Part shown: in pieces, positions 1 through 6,766 of the stretch
Layout: every line of letters starts with the position of its first letter
Position numbering within the stretch: the stretch's first letter is position 1
NCBI GenBank assembly: GCA_913053795.1
Contig: CAJXGZ010000052.1
Coordinates: forward strand, 1 to 10,480
DNA from: an uncultured Rhodospirillales bacterium
GTDB lineage: Bacteria > Pseudomonadota > Alphaproteobacteria > Rhodospirillales > 2-02-FULL-58-16
DNA: 10,480 nucleotides
Reading direction: 5' to 3'
Program-made: the position numbers and the translations under genes
The notes under the pieces: generated by a model
The model's database searches: none
What the model was told of the DNA's origin: nothing
Seen by the model: only the letters and a program-made list of their open reading frames with translations

Positions 1-1
1 T

Positions 2-139
2 GTTTGCGATGACGTTGACCGTTGCGCCGGCTTTGACGATAGCGTCGATGCCGACGGCGACAGCGTGCCCGACGCATGCGACATCTGCTCCGGATTCGAT
101 GACAGCGCCGACGCCGATGGCGATGAAGAAGGGCTGTAG
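2..139 (+). CDS. C-terminal fragment of a thrombospondin type 3 repeat protein
   Basis: The plus-strand frame reading from the window edge to a TAG at 137-139 gives about 45 residues rich in Asp, Gly and Cys, with the pattern C-x-GFDDS-x-DADGD-x-VPD-x-CD-x-CSGFDD and a second DADGD. This is the calcium-binding thrombospondin type 3 (TSP3) repeat found in secreted or surface proteins; the Asp residues bind Ca2+ and the Cys residues can pair. About one and a half repeats are visible and the start lies outside the window. The repeat register is lost after about base 124, where VPD-x-CD would be expected again but EEGL-stop follows. The same bases on the minus strand are the tail of a membrane-enzyme reading frame, and two conserved families on opposite strands are very unlikely to share them, so a junction near 104-124 is suspected. 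The family call is good; whether this is the natural end of the gene is doubtful. Confidence 0.6.
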   Translation, partial: VCDDVDRCAGFDDSVDADGDSVPDACDICSGFDDSADADGDEEGL

Positions 140-670
140 AAAGCCGAGCCAAGTGATGGGAGCGATCAGGTAAATGCCGTCCTCCAACTCGAAGCCGGCG
201 AATCCCGGGTAGCCGACGGCGTCGCCGCTCTCGCCGCCGCCATCGCCGCCGCTGAGGGCCTTGTCGATGTCGATGTTGAGAAACATGGAGAGGATGGCGG
301 AGAAGGTTCCCGCCACGCCAAGCGCAATGGCCCAGCCGCCCAGCCATCCGTCCTGCAAACCAACGCCGATGCAAAAGAAAAAGGCGCCGTAGCTGAGGGC
401 GCCTGCGATGTAGTCCAGAAAATAGCCGATGCGCGAGGATGTTTTCTGTTGGCGCGCCAGTTCGCCGTCGAAGTGGTCCATGAAGCGGGCCAGCGCGAAC
501 AGGCCGGCGCCCCAGTTGGCCAAAATGGGATCGCCGTTGGCCAACAGCGCCGCGCCTGTGAGCGCCACTAGCAATGACGCAAAGGTCAATTGGTTGGGGG
601 TGACCGGCGTGTTCACCAGCGGCCTGACGAGCACGCTGGCGATACGCTGGTCCCAGGGAGGATCCTTCAT
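2..670 (-). CDS. CDP-alcohol phosphatidyltransferase family protein, 3' end uncertain or partial
   Basis: Membrane enzymes of this family move a phosphatidyl group from a CDP-linked lipid to an alcohol such as glycerol phosphate, inositol or serine, at the inner membrane. The ATG at 668-670 is the only plausible start, since a stop lies five codons upstream; its ribosome site is weak. The N-terminal segment PLVNTPVTPNQLT is typical. Hydrophobic segments lie near residues 28-45, 52-64 and 85-108 and in the C-terminal half. The signature DG-x2-AR-x8-G-x3-D-x3-D is present at residues 68-90, except that the last Asp, proposed as the catalytic base, is Gly90 (GGC at 403-401). Family-like sequence (GIYLIAPITWLGFLQPFF) continues to about base 104; beyond this the open frame is antisense to TSP3 repeats and is probably not its own. 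No stop occurs in frame before the edge. It would be divergent to hpnN but for the insert at 772-3326. The substrate cannot be assigned. Confidence 0.82.
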   Translation of the reverse strand, partial: MKDPPWDQRIASVLVRPLVNTPVTPNQLTFASLLVALTGAALLANGDPILANWGAGLFALARFMDHFDGELARQQKTSSRIGYFLDYIAGALSYGAFFFCIGVGLQDGWLGGWAIALGVAGTFSAILSMFLNIDIDKALSGGDGGGESGDAVGYPGFAGFELEDGIYLIAPITWLGFLQPFFIAIGVGAVIESGADVACVGHAVAVGIDAIVKAGATVNVIAN

Positions 671-771
671 TGGAGGTTCCGCTCATACGGTTCAGGTTAG
701 TGATAAGACTCAAAGATAATTTATGTCTAGCATGGCGCGCCAGTTCTTTCGGCGCTATAAGCCTTTTTATA

Positions 772-794
772 GGGGCTCTCAACATAATTAGCCA
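772..794 (+). repeat. Putative left terminal inverted repeat of the IS1595-like element
   Basis: It starts GGGGCTCTC and ends in the AATTAGCCA core (786-794). It pairs imperfectly with 3303-3326, with 16 of 23 positions matching by eye. It lies just upstream of the transposase promoter, where an IS end is expected. Confidence 0.45.
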
Positions 795-802
795 AAATAT
801 AT

Positions 803-829
803 TTGACACTGCTATTTAGTCCGTCTAAT
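803..829 (+). promoter_or_regulatory. Putative sigma-70 promoter of the transposase/R-M module
   Basis: A perfect -35 box TTGACA lies at 803-808. A -10-like TCTAAT (5 of 6 to consensus) lies at 824-829 with a short 15-bp spacer; an alternative TAATTT at 826-831 gives 17 bp but a weaker match. It sits 37 bp before the transposase ATG and inside the proposed element, so it could drive the overlapping transposase, methyltransferase and endonuclease frames. Confidence 0.5.
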
Positions 830-866
830 TTGAGACAAGAACATAAAGTGATTCAGGAAAAACGAA

Positions 867-1454
867 ATGGCCCGCCAAGAGACATTTAGCAGTTTCCAGT
901 TTCATGAAATGATACCCGATGAGGCGTCAGCATTAGCATGGTTCGAGAATAAACGCTGGCCCGATGGCCGCTACTGTCCTCATTGCGGCGGCTTTGAAAC
1001 TGTCGAATGCGTCAAACCTCAGCCTTATCGCTGTAAGGGCTGCCGTAAATATTTCAGCGCTAAGACTGGGACGGTCATGCAGTCAAGCAAACTGGCCTTT
1101 AAGAAGTGGCTTTACGCGATTTATCTTATGAGTGTCAGTAAAAATGGTTTGTCTAGTTTGCAGCTGGCGCGTGAACTAGGCATTGCGCAAGAGGCGGCTT
1201 GGCGGCTCGGGCATAAAATCAGGGAAGCATGGAATCAAGAAGCCATCTTGTTGAGTGGAGAATTTGAGGTGGACGAAACCTATATTGGCGGCAAAGAAAA
1301 GAACAAACACGCTCCAAAAAAACTTCGCACTGGCCAGGGTGCGGCCGGCAAACAGGCCGTGCTTGGCATGAAGCAGCGCAGCGGCGCTGTTAAGGCATTT
1401 CCGATTGTTAAGACCGATGGTGCACAGCCTGTCGGGGGAACCGCCAATGGATAA
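867..1454 (+). pseudogene. IS1595-family transposase, C-terminally truncated
   Basis: The 195-residue product matches the front of IS1595-type (ISXO2-like) transposases. It has an N-terminal zinc ribbon with CPHC (Cys37, Cys40) and CKGC (Cys56, Cys59), a helix-turn-helix-like middle (LSSLQLARELGI), and the start of the DDE catalytic domain with VDETYIGGKEKNKH, whose first catalytic Asp is residue 136. Family similarity stops around residues 183-184 (VKTD). A short unrelated tail then runs to a TAA at 1452-1454. The rest of the catalytic domain, including the second acidic residue and the HTNGIES-type block, is missing, so transposition activity is not expected. AGGAAA at 855-860 gives a good ribosome site for the ATG. 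The methyltransferase ATG (1447) overlaps its end by 8 bp, so translation of the truncated frame may now mainly serve to lead ribosomes into the methyltransferase. Similarity ends sharply, indicating replacement of the 3' part rather than slow decay. Confidence 0.85.
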
Positions 1455-2445
1455 AGCAATTAGGCACTTGCCCGCCAACTTTGACCAGATTGGCGCAAAG
1501 CTAGCGGGGATCAAGGTTCCGAACACCAAAAAAATAGTCAGTCTGTTTTCGGGCTGTGGCGGCATGGATTTAGGATTTGTCGGCGGCTTTCAATATGGAG
1601 GCCGTACCTATGATCGTCTGCCTTTCGATATTGCTTGGGCAAATGATTTGAGCGAAGCAGCGTGTAAAACCTACAATCACAATCTTAAGCATAACATCTA
1701 TTGTGGAGATTTATGGAATCAGATGGGCACATTGCCCAAGCGGGCGGATATTGTTATTGGCGGTTTTCCTTGCCAGGATGTGTCCATAAATGGGGCTATG
1801 GCCGCCGAGAACGGCGAACGCACCACCCTATACAAAGCCATGCAGGAAGTCATCAAGCGCACAAGACCTCTTGTTTTTATCGCCGAGAATGTAAAGGGTA
1901 TTATGATGGCGCATAGCCGCGTTCTTTATGAGGAAATGACGGCGGGATTTGAGGCGTTGGGCTATGACGCGACGGCAAAGATTTATTTGGCGGCTGATTA
2001 TGGGGTGCCACAGATGCGTGAGCGTGTACTGATCATCGGAACCCGCAAGGGAATGTCCAAGCCTTTCACACATCCAGCACCCCCCTTCTCGAAAGAGAAG
2101 TGGATAACATCACGCCAAGCTCTATCTGATCTTGAGTCAAAGGAAGAATGCGATGATACGTCGCATATTTGGAGCCGCGCCAAAGCCAGTCCTGACCAAG
2201 GTCGGCGGCGTTTGACGGCGGAGAAGCCAAGCACCACAATTCGAGCAGAGTGCCACGGCAACATTCAGTTTCACTATAAACTTGACCGCCGCCTCTCAAT
2301 GCGTGAAGCGGCGCGGTTGCAATCCTTCCCGGACAATTTTGAGTTCTGTTCTGGTATCCGCCAGACCGAAAGGCAAATTGGCAATGCAGTGCCGCCTGTC
2401 TTGGCGTGGCATGTGGCTTGTGCCGTGCAAGAATATCTAGGATGA
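1447..2445 (+). CDS. Type II DNA (cytosine-5) methyltransferase
   Basis: This enzyme methylates carbon 5 of cytosine in a short DNA site using S-adenosylmethionine, protecting DNA from a partner endonuclease. The 332-residue product has the C5 motifs in order: motif I VSLFSGCGGMDLGF (31-44), motif IV GGFPCQ with catalytic Cys109, motif VI ENV (147-149), motif VIII QMRERVLIIGTR (189-200), a compact target-recognition region (about 205-280), motif IX RRLSMREAARLQSFPDNF (281-298) and motif X QIGNAVPP (310-317). Nothing essential seems missing, so it is probably active. I chose ATG 1447 because GGGGGA lies at 1434-1439 and the protein then begins at normal distance before motif I; an upstream in-frame TTG (1405) only adds transposase-derived codons. 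Its stop overlaps the endonuclease ATG (ATGA at 2442-2445), the usual coupling of an R-M operon. The recognition site cannot be read from sequence. With the endonuclease broken it is functionally an orphan methyltransferase. Confidence 0.92.
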   Translation: MDKAIRHLPANFDQIGAKLAGIKVPNTKKIVSLFSGCGGMDLGFVGGFQYGGRTYDRLPFDIAWANDLSEAACKTYNHNLKHNIYCGDLWNQMGTLPKRADIVIGGFPCQDVSINGAMAAENGERTTLYKAMQEVIKRTRPLVFIAENVKGIMMAHSRVLYEEMTAGFEALGYDATAKIYLAADYGVPQMRERVLIIGTRKGMSKPFTHPAPPFSKEKWITSRQALSDLESKEECDDTSHIWSRAKASPDQGRRRLTAEKPSTTIRAECHGNIQFHYKLDRRLSMREAARLQSFPDNFEFCSGIRQTERQIGNAVPPVLAWHVACAVQEYLG

Positions 2446-3309
2446 CGCCAGCGCAATTTGAGATTTTGCTTGATGATATTGTCTTAGGGATGACCAATGA
2501 CGCACGTTCTAATCCGCCATGTCTTGACCCGAAAGCGTTTGAAGGTGTTGTTTTAGATGCACTCAAACGGGCCTGTAAGGGGGTAGACATGGAAGCATCC
2601 CCGGCGTTCCACCAGCACGCATTCCCTGATTTGGCAGTCAACGGCTTCGGTGTTGAGGTGAAGCACACAACCAAAGACACATGTTCGCCTTTCTCATGCG
2701 CCGCGGTTTGTTATTGAGATGGATGGATCCGCCGCACTCTTCAGCACGATTGGTGTTCCGTATGTCGATTTCTGTCTTCTCCCGCCAGCAGAAAAGATGG
2801 CTCATGTGCGTAAATACGCACGCCAGCGGCTTCGGAAAGGTGAACAGCTTTGGTGGCTAGAAGACAAAGAAGAGCAGGAACACGCCTTGCCGATGGCGGT
2901 TAAGGTGTATCGCACATTACCATAAGAACGCAAACGCCAGCTTAGAGCCGAGGCTGCACTGCTATGCCCCGAAGTGGTCCAAGGTGGTCATGTGCGTGGC
3001 AAATACGATAAGGCTGGTCTGTATCTTATCACGCAGCATGGTATTTTTGCGCCGCAATTGCGCGACTTGTACAGTGCTGGCAGTGTGGGCGCAAAAGATG
3101 GGCAGCGCGGCCACAAATATATCATCGCTGCCTTACAGGATATTGAAGAACAGATGCGCAAGGCAGCCGCCAGCCTCGATACAGAATTGTTTGTTGAATA
3201 CTGGGGCCAAGAATGTGCGCCAGACAAGCGGATTAACGTCTGGCTAAAAATGGCGGACGAATACGCACCAGACTGGACGCCATCAAATGATCTTTTTACG
3301 AATGGCTAA
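2442..3309 (+). pseudogene. Type II restriction endonuclease, decayed (deletion/frameshift plus nonsense codon)
   Basis: The intact gene would cut DNA at the site protected by the upstream methyltransferase. The first part (2442-2717) starts at an ATGA overlap with the methyltransferase and carries a PD-(D/E)XK catalytic core, FPDLAVNGFGVEVKH, with Asp63, Glu72 and Lys74. Near 2680 the frame is broken: similarity jumps to another frame reading HVRLSHAPRFVIEMDG (from 2680), suggesting an out-of-frame deletion just after the active site. That frame (codon starts at 2719, 2722 and so on) reads to an in-frame TAA at 2923-2925, then continues coding-like in the same frame (ERKRQLRAEAALLCPEVV, then HGIFAPQLRDLYSAGSV) to a TAA at 3307-3309. 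A single C-to-T change from CAA would explain the inner stop. I see no way to make a full product without two repairs. Its last codons overlap the proposed right inverted repeat of the element. Confidence 0.75.
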
Positions 3310-3326
3310 TTGTGCTGGTAATTCCC
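3303..3326 (-). repeat. Putative right terminal inverted repeat of the IS1595-like element
   Basis: TGGCTAATT at 3303-3311 is the exact reverse complement of the AATTAGCCA core of the left end. The outer part is poorly conserved (GTGCTGGTAATTCCC). The stop codon of the endonuclease remnant lies within it. Confidence 0.4.
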
Positions 3327-3330
3327 ATTT

Positions 3331-3375
3331 TTTAATTATCGGTTTCACCTTCTTTTAATTATCAGTTTCAACTTC
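3331..3375 (+). repeat. Two-copy direct repeat, 23-bp period, upstream of hpnN
   Basis: Copies at 3331-3352 and 3354-3375 both begin TTTAATTATC and end with CTTC. They match at 20 of 22 positions, differing at one G/A and one C/A. Both lie in the 87 bp between the endonuclease remnant and the hpnN start. Spacing of about two helical turns would suit a tandem operator, but a duplication scar left by the insertion is equally possible. Confidence 0.65.
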
Positions 3376-3396
3376 ATTTATTTTAGGTTTTTTATC

Positions 3397-6060
3397 GTGA
3401 ACGACATCGCCGCTGAAGCTTATCGCCAATTTCTCGTGGCCTGGGTTGACAGAGTCCGCAAATGGGCGCTGCTGGTCGTGCTCGCCTCGGTGGCGTTTAG
3501 CGTCGTCGTCGCCTATTACGTCGTCGGCAACGTATCCATCAACACCTCCACCACCGATATGCTGTCGCCGGAGTTGCAGTTCCGCAAGGATTCGAAGGAA
3601 TTCAGCAAGGCTTTTCCCCAGTTCGGGAACAACATCACTGTGGTGGTCCAGGGCGAAACGCCGGATCTGGCCGATGACGCCGCCTTGAAGCTGGCCGCGC
3701 GCCTTCGCCAACACCCGGAGTTTTTCGGCTTCGTCAGAGATTTGGCCGGCGAGCCGTTTTTCCGCAAGAACGGGCTGCTCTTCCTTGATGAGGATGAGCT
3801 GAGCGACCTTAGCGACCGCTTGGCGGAAGCCCAGCCGTTTCTCGGCGTTTTGTGGAATGACCCCAGCCTCAGGGGCCTGCTCAAGATGATGGAATTGGTC
3901 ATCGACGAAATCCTCAAGAAGGACGGCGATGCGCCAATCAAAATCGGCCCCGTGCTGAAGGCCATGGCCGAGGTCGCCGAAAAACAGGCCCAAGGGCGTT
4001 TCTCCAGCCTGTCCTGGCAGGAGTTGATGGCCGACAAAGTGAGCGAAAAGAAGGACAAGCGCCGCTATATTTCTTTTCAGCCGGTCATGAATTTCAAAAC
4101 CCTTCAACCCGCCAGCAAGGCCATCAATGCTGTAAGAAAGCAGATTCGCGAACTGCAACTGGACGAATCCAAGGGCGTGCGCGTCAGCCTCACCGGTTCG
4201 GCGGCGCTGTCCCAGGAGGAGTTGAAGAGCGTCCAGGAGGGCATGGGGCTTGCCGCCGCGCTGTCATTGGTTCTTGTTTTTGGTCTGCTGACGACCGGGT
4301 TCCGCACACCGCGTTTGGTGGTTTCCGTTCTCGCCACGCTGATCATGGGCCTTATCTGGACCGCCGGATTCGCTGTTTTCTTCTTGGAAAGCCTTAATCT
4401 GATTTCGGTGGCGTTCGCGGTTTTGTTTATTGGCCTCAGCGTTGATTTCGGGATTCATTTCGGCCTGCGTTACAAGGAGGAAATCGACAAGGGCGCGGAG
4501 CACGGGGCGGCGCTCGAGGCCGCCACGGCCGGCGTCGGCGGCGCCCTGACTCTTTGCGCCGTGGCGGCGGCCATCGCCTTTTATTCTTTCCTGCCGACGG
4601 ATTATCTCGGCCTTGCGGAATTGGGCCTGATCGCCGGCTCCGGGATGTTCATCGCGCTGTTCGCCAATGTAACGGTCCTGCCCGCCATTTTGACGCTGGC
4701 CCCGCTGAAGAAGGCGCCCAAGAGAAAAAAACGCGGGATTTCCGTCATAGCCTCGCGCTACAGCCTAGAGCACGCCAAGGCCATCGCCTTTGGGGGCTTG
4801 GTTCTGTTCCTGGCTTCCTTGGCTTTTCTCGGCGAGGCTAAATTCGACTTTGATCCCTTGAATCTGAAAGACCCCAAAACGGAGTCCGTCGCCGTCCTTC
4901 TGGAAATGATGGACGATAGCCGCACCAGTCCCTATTTCATCAAAGTTCTCACCGCCGACCTGAAGGAAGCCGTGGCGCTGGCTGAAAAGCTCAAAGCCCT
5001 CGACGTGGTGGATTCCACGGAGACCTTGGCCGACTACGTTCCCAAGGGGCAGGACGAGAAACTGGATATTATCGGAACCATGGCGCTGTTTCTTGCTCCC
5101 TCGCTTTCCTCCACGGAACAAAAGCCGGCGCCGGCGGCCCAGGAGCGCGCCCAGTCCCTCGCGTCTTTCCGGGAAAAACTCAAGCTTCTTTCCAGCACCG
5201 CCAATGGCCCCGGCGCCCAGCGCGTCGAGGCCGCCTTTTCGAAGCTCCTCAAGGGAACGCCGAATGATGCGGACGTTCTGGTGGAATTGGAGAAAAGAAT
5301 GATCTCCTCCCTACCCGGCCGGCTGAAGGCTTTAAACGAATCCCTATTGGCGGAGCCGGTGACCTTGGAGAGTCTGCCCGAGAGACTGAAGGCGGGCAAG
5401 GTCGCCGCCGACGGCCGGGCGCGCGTCACCATCTATCCTAAAAAAGACCTGAAGGACAGAGAAGCCTTGCGCGAATTCATCAGGGACGTGCGCCGCGTTG
5501 CGCCCCGCGCCACGGGCTCGCCCGTGATTATTCTGGAGGCGGGCGAGGCGGTGGTCGAGTCGTTCCGCGTGGCGGCCCTGCTCGCCCTTGGCAGCATCTC
5601 GTTGCTTTTGGCGCTGTTGCTTAGGGCGCTCAGGGACGTGTTGCTGGTGTTCGCGCCGCTGACCTTGGCGGCCATGCTGACCGTCGCCTTTTCGGTTATT
5701 TTCAACCTTCCGTTCAACTTCGCCAACGTCATTGTTCTGCCGCTTTTGTTCGGGCTCGGGGTGGCCAGCGCCATTCATCTGGTGATCCGCGAACGCAAGG
5801 AGCACGACCCGGCGGCGGCGCTGGTCACCAGTACGCCGCGCGCGGTGTTCTTCAGCGCCTTGACGACGATTGGCTCCTTCGGCTCCATCGCTCTCTCCAG
5901 TCATCCGGGAACGTCGAGCATGGGCGCGTTGCTGACCGTCGCCATTACGCTCAGTCTGGTTTGCACGCTTGGGGTTTTGCCGGCGTTGATGGCTTTGTGG
6001 CCGTCCAATCCGGCCCCAATCCGGCCCAATAGCGCAGTGGGGAGCGGCGAAAGTGAATAG
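3397..6060 (+). CDS. hpnN: HpnN-type RND/MMPL lipid (hopanoid) transporter
   Basis: HpnN is an inner-membrane RND-superfamily protein that moves hopanoids toward the outer membrane. The 887-residue product has the family layout. TM1 is near 23-44, followed by a large periplasmic loop to about 285 that includes NTSTTDMLSPELQFRKDSKEF. A block of five TM segments (about 286-435) contains GLSVDFGIHFGLRYKEE, with Asp350 in the membrane motif used by MMPL proteins. TM7 follows near 460-480, then a second periplasmic loop and a matching C-terminal block with GLGVASAIHLV. Length and the two-fold repeat fit the family. The start is GTG 3397 with a modest AGG at 3385-3387; no better start exists. The gene overlaps the next gene by 8 bp, so they are probably co-transcribed. 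Other MMPL transporters are the alternative, and the native substrate is inferred from family. The insert at 772-3326 lies immediately upstream and may have altered its promoter. Confidence 0.85.
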   Translation: MNDIAAEAYRQFLVAWVDRVRKWALLVVLASVAFSVVVAYYVVGNVSINTSTTDMLSPELQFRKDSKEFSKAFPQFGNNITVVVQGETPDLADDAALKLAARLRQHPEFFGFVRDLAGEPFFRKNGLLFLDEDELSDLSDRLAEAQPFLGVLWNDPSLRGLLKMMELVIDEILKKDGDAPIKIGPVLKAMAEVAEKQAQGRFSSLSWQELMADKVSEKKDKRRYISFQPVMNFKTLQPASKAINAVRKQIRELQLDESKGVRVSLTGSAALSQEELKSVQEGMGLAAALSLVLVFGLLTTGFRTPRLVVSVLATLIMGLIWTAGFAVFFLESLNLISVAFAVLFIGLSVDFGIHFGLRYKEEIDKGAEHGAALEAATAGVGGALTLCAVAAAIAFYSFLPTDYLGLAELGLIAGSGMFIALFANVTVLPAILTLAPLKKAPKRKKRGISVIASRYSLEHAKAIAFGGLVLFLASLAFLGEAKFDFDPLNLKDPKTESVAVLLEMMDDSRTSPYFIKVLTADLKEAVALAEKLKALDVVDSTETLADYVPKGQDEKLDIIGTMALFLAPSLSSTEQKPAPAAQERAQSLASFREKLKLLSSTANGPGAQRVEAAFSKLLKGTPNDADVLVELEKRMISSLPGRLKALNESLLAEPVTLESLPERLKAGKVAADGRARVTIYPKKDLKDREALREFIRDVRRVAPRATGSPVIILEAGEAVVESFRVAALLALGSISLLLALLLRALRDVLLVFAPLTLAAMLTVAFSVIFNLPFNFANVIVLPLLFGLGVASAIHLVIRERKEHDPAAALVTSTPRAVFFSALTTIGSFGSIALSSHPGTSSMGALLTVAITLSLVCTLGVLPALMALWPSNPAPIRPNSAVGSGESE

Positions 6061-6766
6061 CGGTCCGGACACGCGATATACGCCGGGGCGTCCGAAGACG
6101 CCCTTTCCCCTGGTCAGGCATCTGTCGGTCCATGTGACGCCGCTGCTGGTGCGCACGCCCATCAGCGCCAATCAGGTGACCACCCTCTCGATGCTTTTCG
6201 GGCTCGGCTGCTCGTGGATGGTGTTGCAGGGAGTATGGGCCTTGGACGTGGTCGGCGGGGCGATGCTTGTCATGTGCTATATCCTGGACAACTGCGACGG
6301 CGAAATCGCGCGCATCAAGGGTCAGTCCACGCCGTTCGGCATGCGCTATGACAGTTTCGTCGACTTTATCGTTCACGTCAGTTTTTTCGCCTCTCTCGGC
6401 ATTGGAGTCGCCGAATCCACGGGCCAGGAAATGTGGTTTTGGATGGGATGGGCGGCGGCGGCGGGCGGGACCATCAACTACGCCATCGGCTTTTACATTG
6501 ACGCCCGCTCCCGCAAAGAGCTTGAGGATAAGGGCGTCCGCGATCCGACCGGCCGCATGGCGGCCGAACAGCCGAAGATGCCTGTAAAATTTTACGAATG
6601 GGTGATTTATACTTTTCGCGAACTCACCCGCGCCGATTTTTGTTTTATCGTCCTCGGCCTCGCCTTACTTGATCAGACCTGGATTTTGTTGCCAACCGGG
6701 GCCATCGGCTCCCAGATTTACTGGGGCGCCCTTTTTATCCGTGGGGCTAATGAATATCACGTCTAG
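6053..6766 (+). CDS. CDP-alcohol phosphatidyltransferase family protein
   Basis: This is a second membrane phosphatidyltransferase, with the complete signature DG-x2-AR-x8-G-x3-D-x3-D: D79-x-x-D82-G83-E-I-A86-R87, G96, D100 and D104. All metal-binding and catalytic Asp residues are in place, so activity is expected. Several hydrophobic segments flank the motif, and TPISANQVTTLSM near the N-terminus is typical. The GTG at 6053 lies within the end of hpnN (8-bp overlap) and is preceded by a GGGGAG ribosome site at about 6039-6044, pointing to translational coupling. The product is 237 residues. Its stop codon TAG (6764-6766) lies inside the left arm of the palindromic element at 6763-6926, so the natural C-terminus may have been replaced by the insertion. 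Substrate is unknown; the family includes phosphatidylglycerophosphate, phosphatidylinositol and phosphatidylserine synthases. The link with hpnN suggests a role in envelope lipids. Confidence 0.9.
   Translation: MNSGPDTRYTPGRPKTPFPLVRHLSVHVTPLLVRTPISANQVTTLSMLFGLGCSWMVLQGVWALDVVGGAMLVMCYILDNCDGEIARIKGQSTPFGMRYDSFVDFIVHVSFFASLGIGVAESTGQEMWFWMGWAAAAGGTINYAIGFYIDARSRKELEDKGVRDPTGRMAAEQPKMPVKFYEWVIYTFRELTRADFCFIVLGLALLDQTWILLPTGAIGSQIYWGALFIRGANEYHV

Larger units (their letters stand above)
671..866. other. Intergenic region between CDP-OHPT (-) and transposase (+)
   Basis: This 196-bp spacer separates divergent genes. The left 100 bp (671-771) probably belongs to the original CDP-OHPT/hpnN divergent promoter region. 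The rest looks like the left end of the inserted element. A 6-bp inverted repeat, CTATAA at 755-760 and TTATAG at 767-772, abuts the proposed element end. No small gene is evident. Confidence 0.5.
772..3326 (+). mobile_element. Putative IS1595-like element carrying a restriction-modification module
   Basis: This unit of about 2.55 kb contains the truncated IS1595-type transposase, the cytosine methyltransferase and the decayed endonuclease, all on the plus strand. The left end begins GGGGCTCTCAACAT followed by AATTAGCCA (772-794). The reverse complement of the right end (about 3303-3326) begins GGG and carries the same AATTAGCCA core. Over 23 aligned positions I count 16 matches, nine of them consecutive. 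The flanks are AT-rich and similar but not identical (TTTTTATA at 764-771, ATTTTTTA at 3327-3334), so a clean target duplication cannot be claimed. Codon use inside is less GC-biased than in hpnN or mlaA, consistent with transfer. IS1595-family members carrying passenger genes are known from general knowledge of the family. The alternative is an independent R-M acquisition next to an IS remnant. The boundaries are inference. Confidence 0.45.

Noticed and set aside
429..719. Plus-strand open frame opposite the first CDP-OHPT
   Set aside because: It is a shadow of the minus-strand gene, which carries the DG-x2-AR motif; the plus product has no recognisable features.
764..771. 8-bp target duplication of the element at 772-3326
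   Set aside because: TTTTTATA on the left and ATTTTTTA on the right are only similar; AT-rich DNA makes such similarity likely by chance.
2066..2680. Minus-strand open frame of 204 codons opposite the methyltransferase and endonuclease
   Set aside because: No domain, and the plus strand carries motif-complete methyltransferase coding with an ATGA overlap.
3331..3375. Possible CRISPR-like repeat
   Set aside because: Only two copies with essentially no spacer between them, and no cas genes in the window.
3355..4158. Long minus-strand open frame opposite the start of hpnN
   Set aside because: It mirrors hpnN codon structure, has no recognisable domain, and hpnN on the plus strand is a clear family match over the same bases.
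5344..6171. Minus-strand open frame of 275 codons opposite the end of hpnN
   Set aside because: The product is low-complexity, rich in Arg, Gln and Gly, as expected from the antisense of GC-rich membrane-protein coding DNA; no family is recognised.
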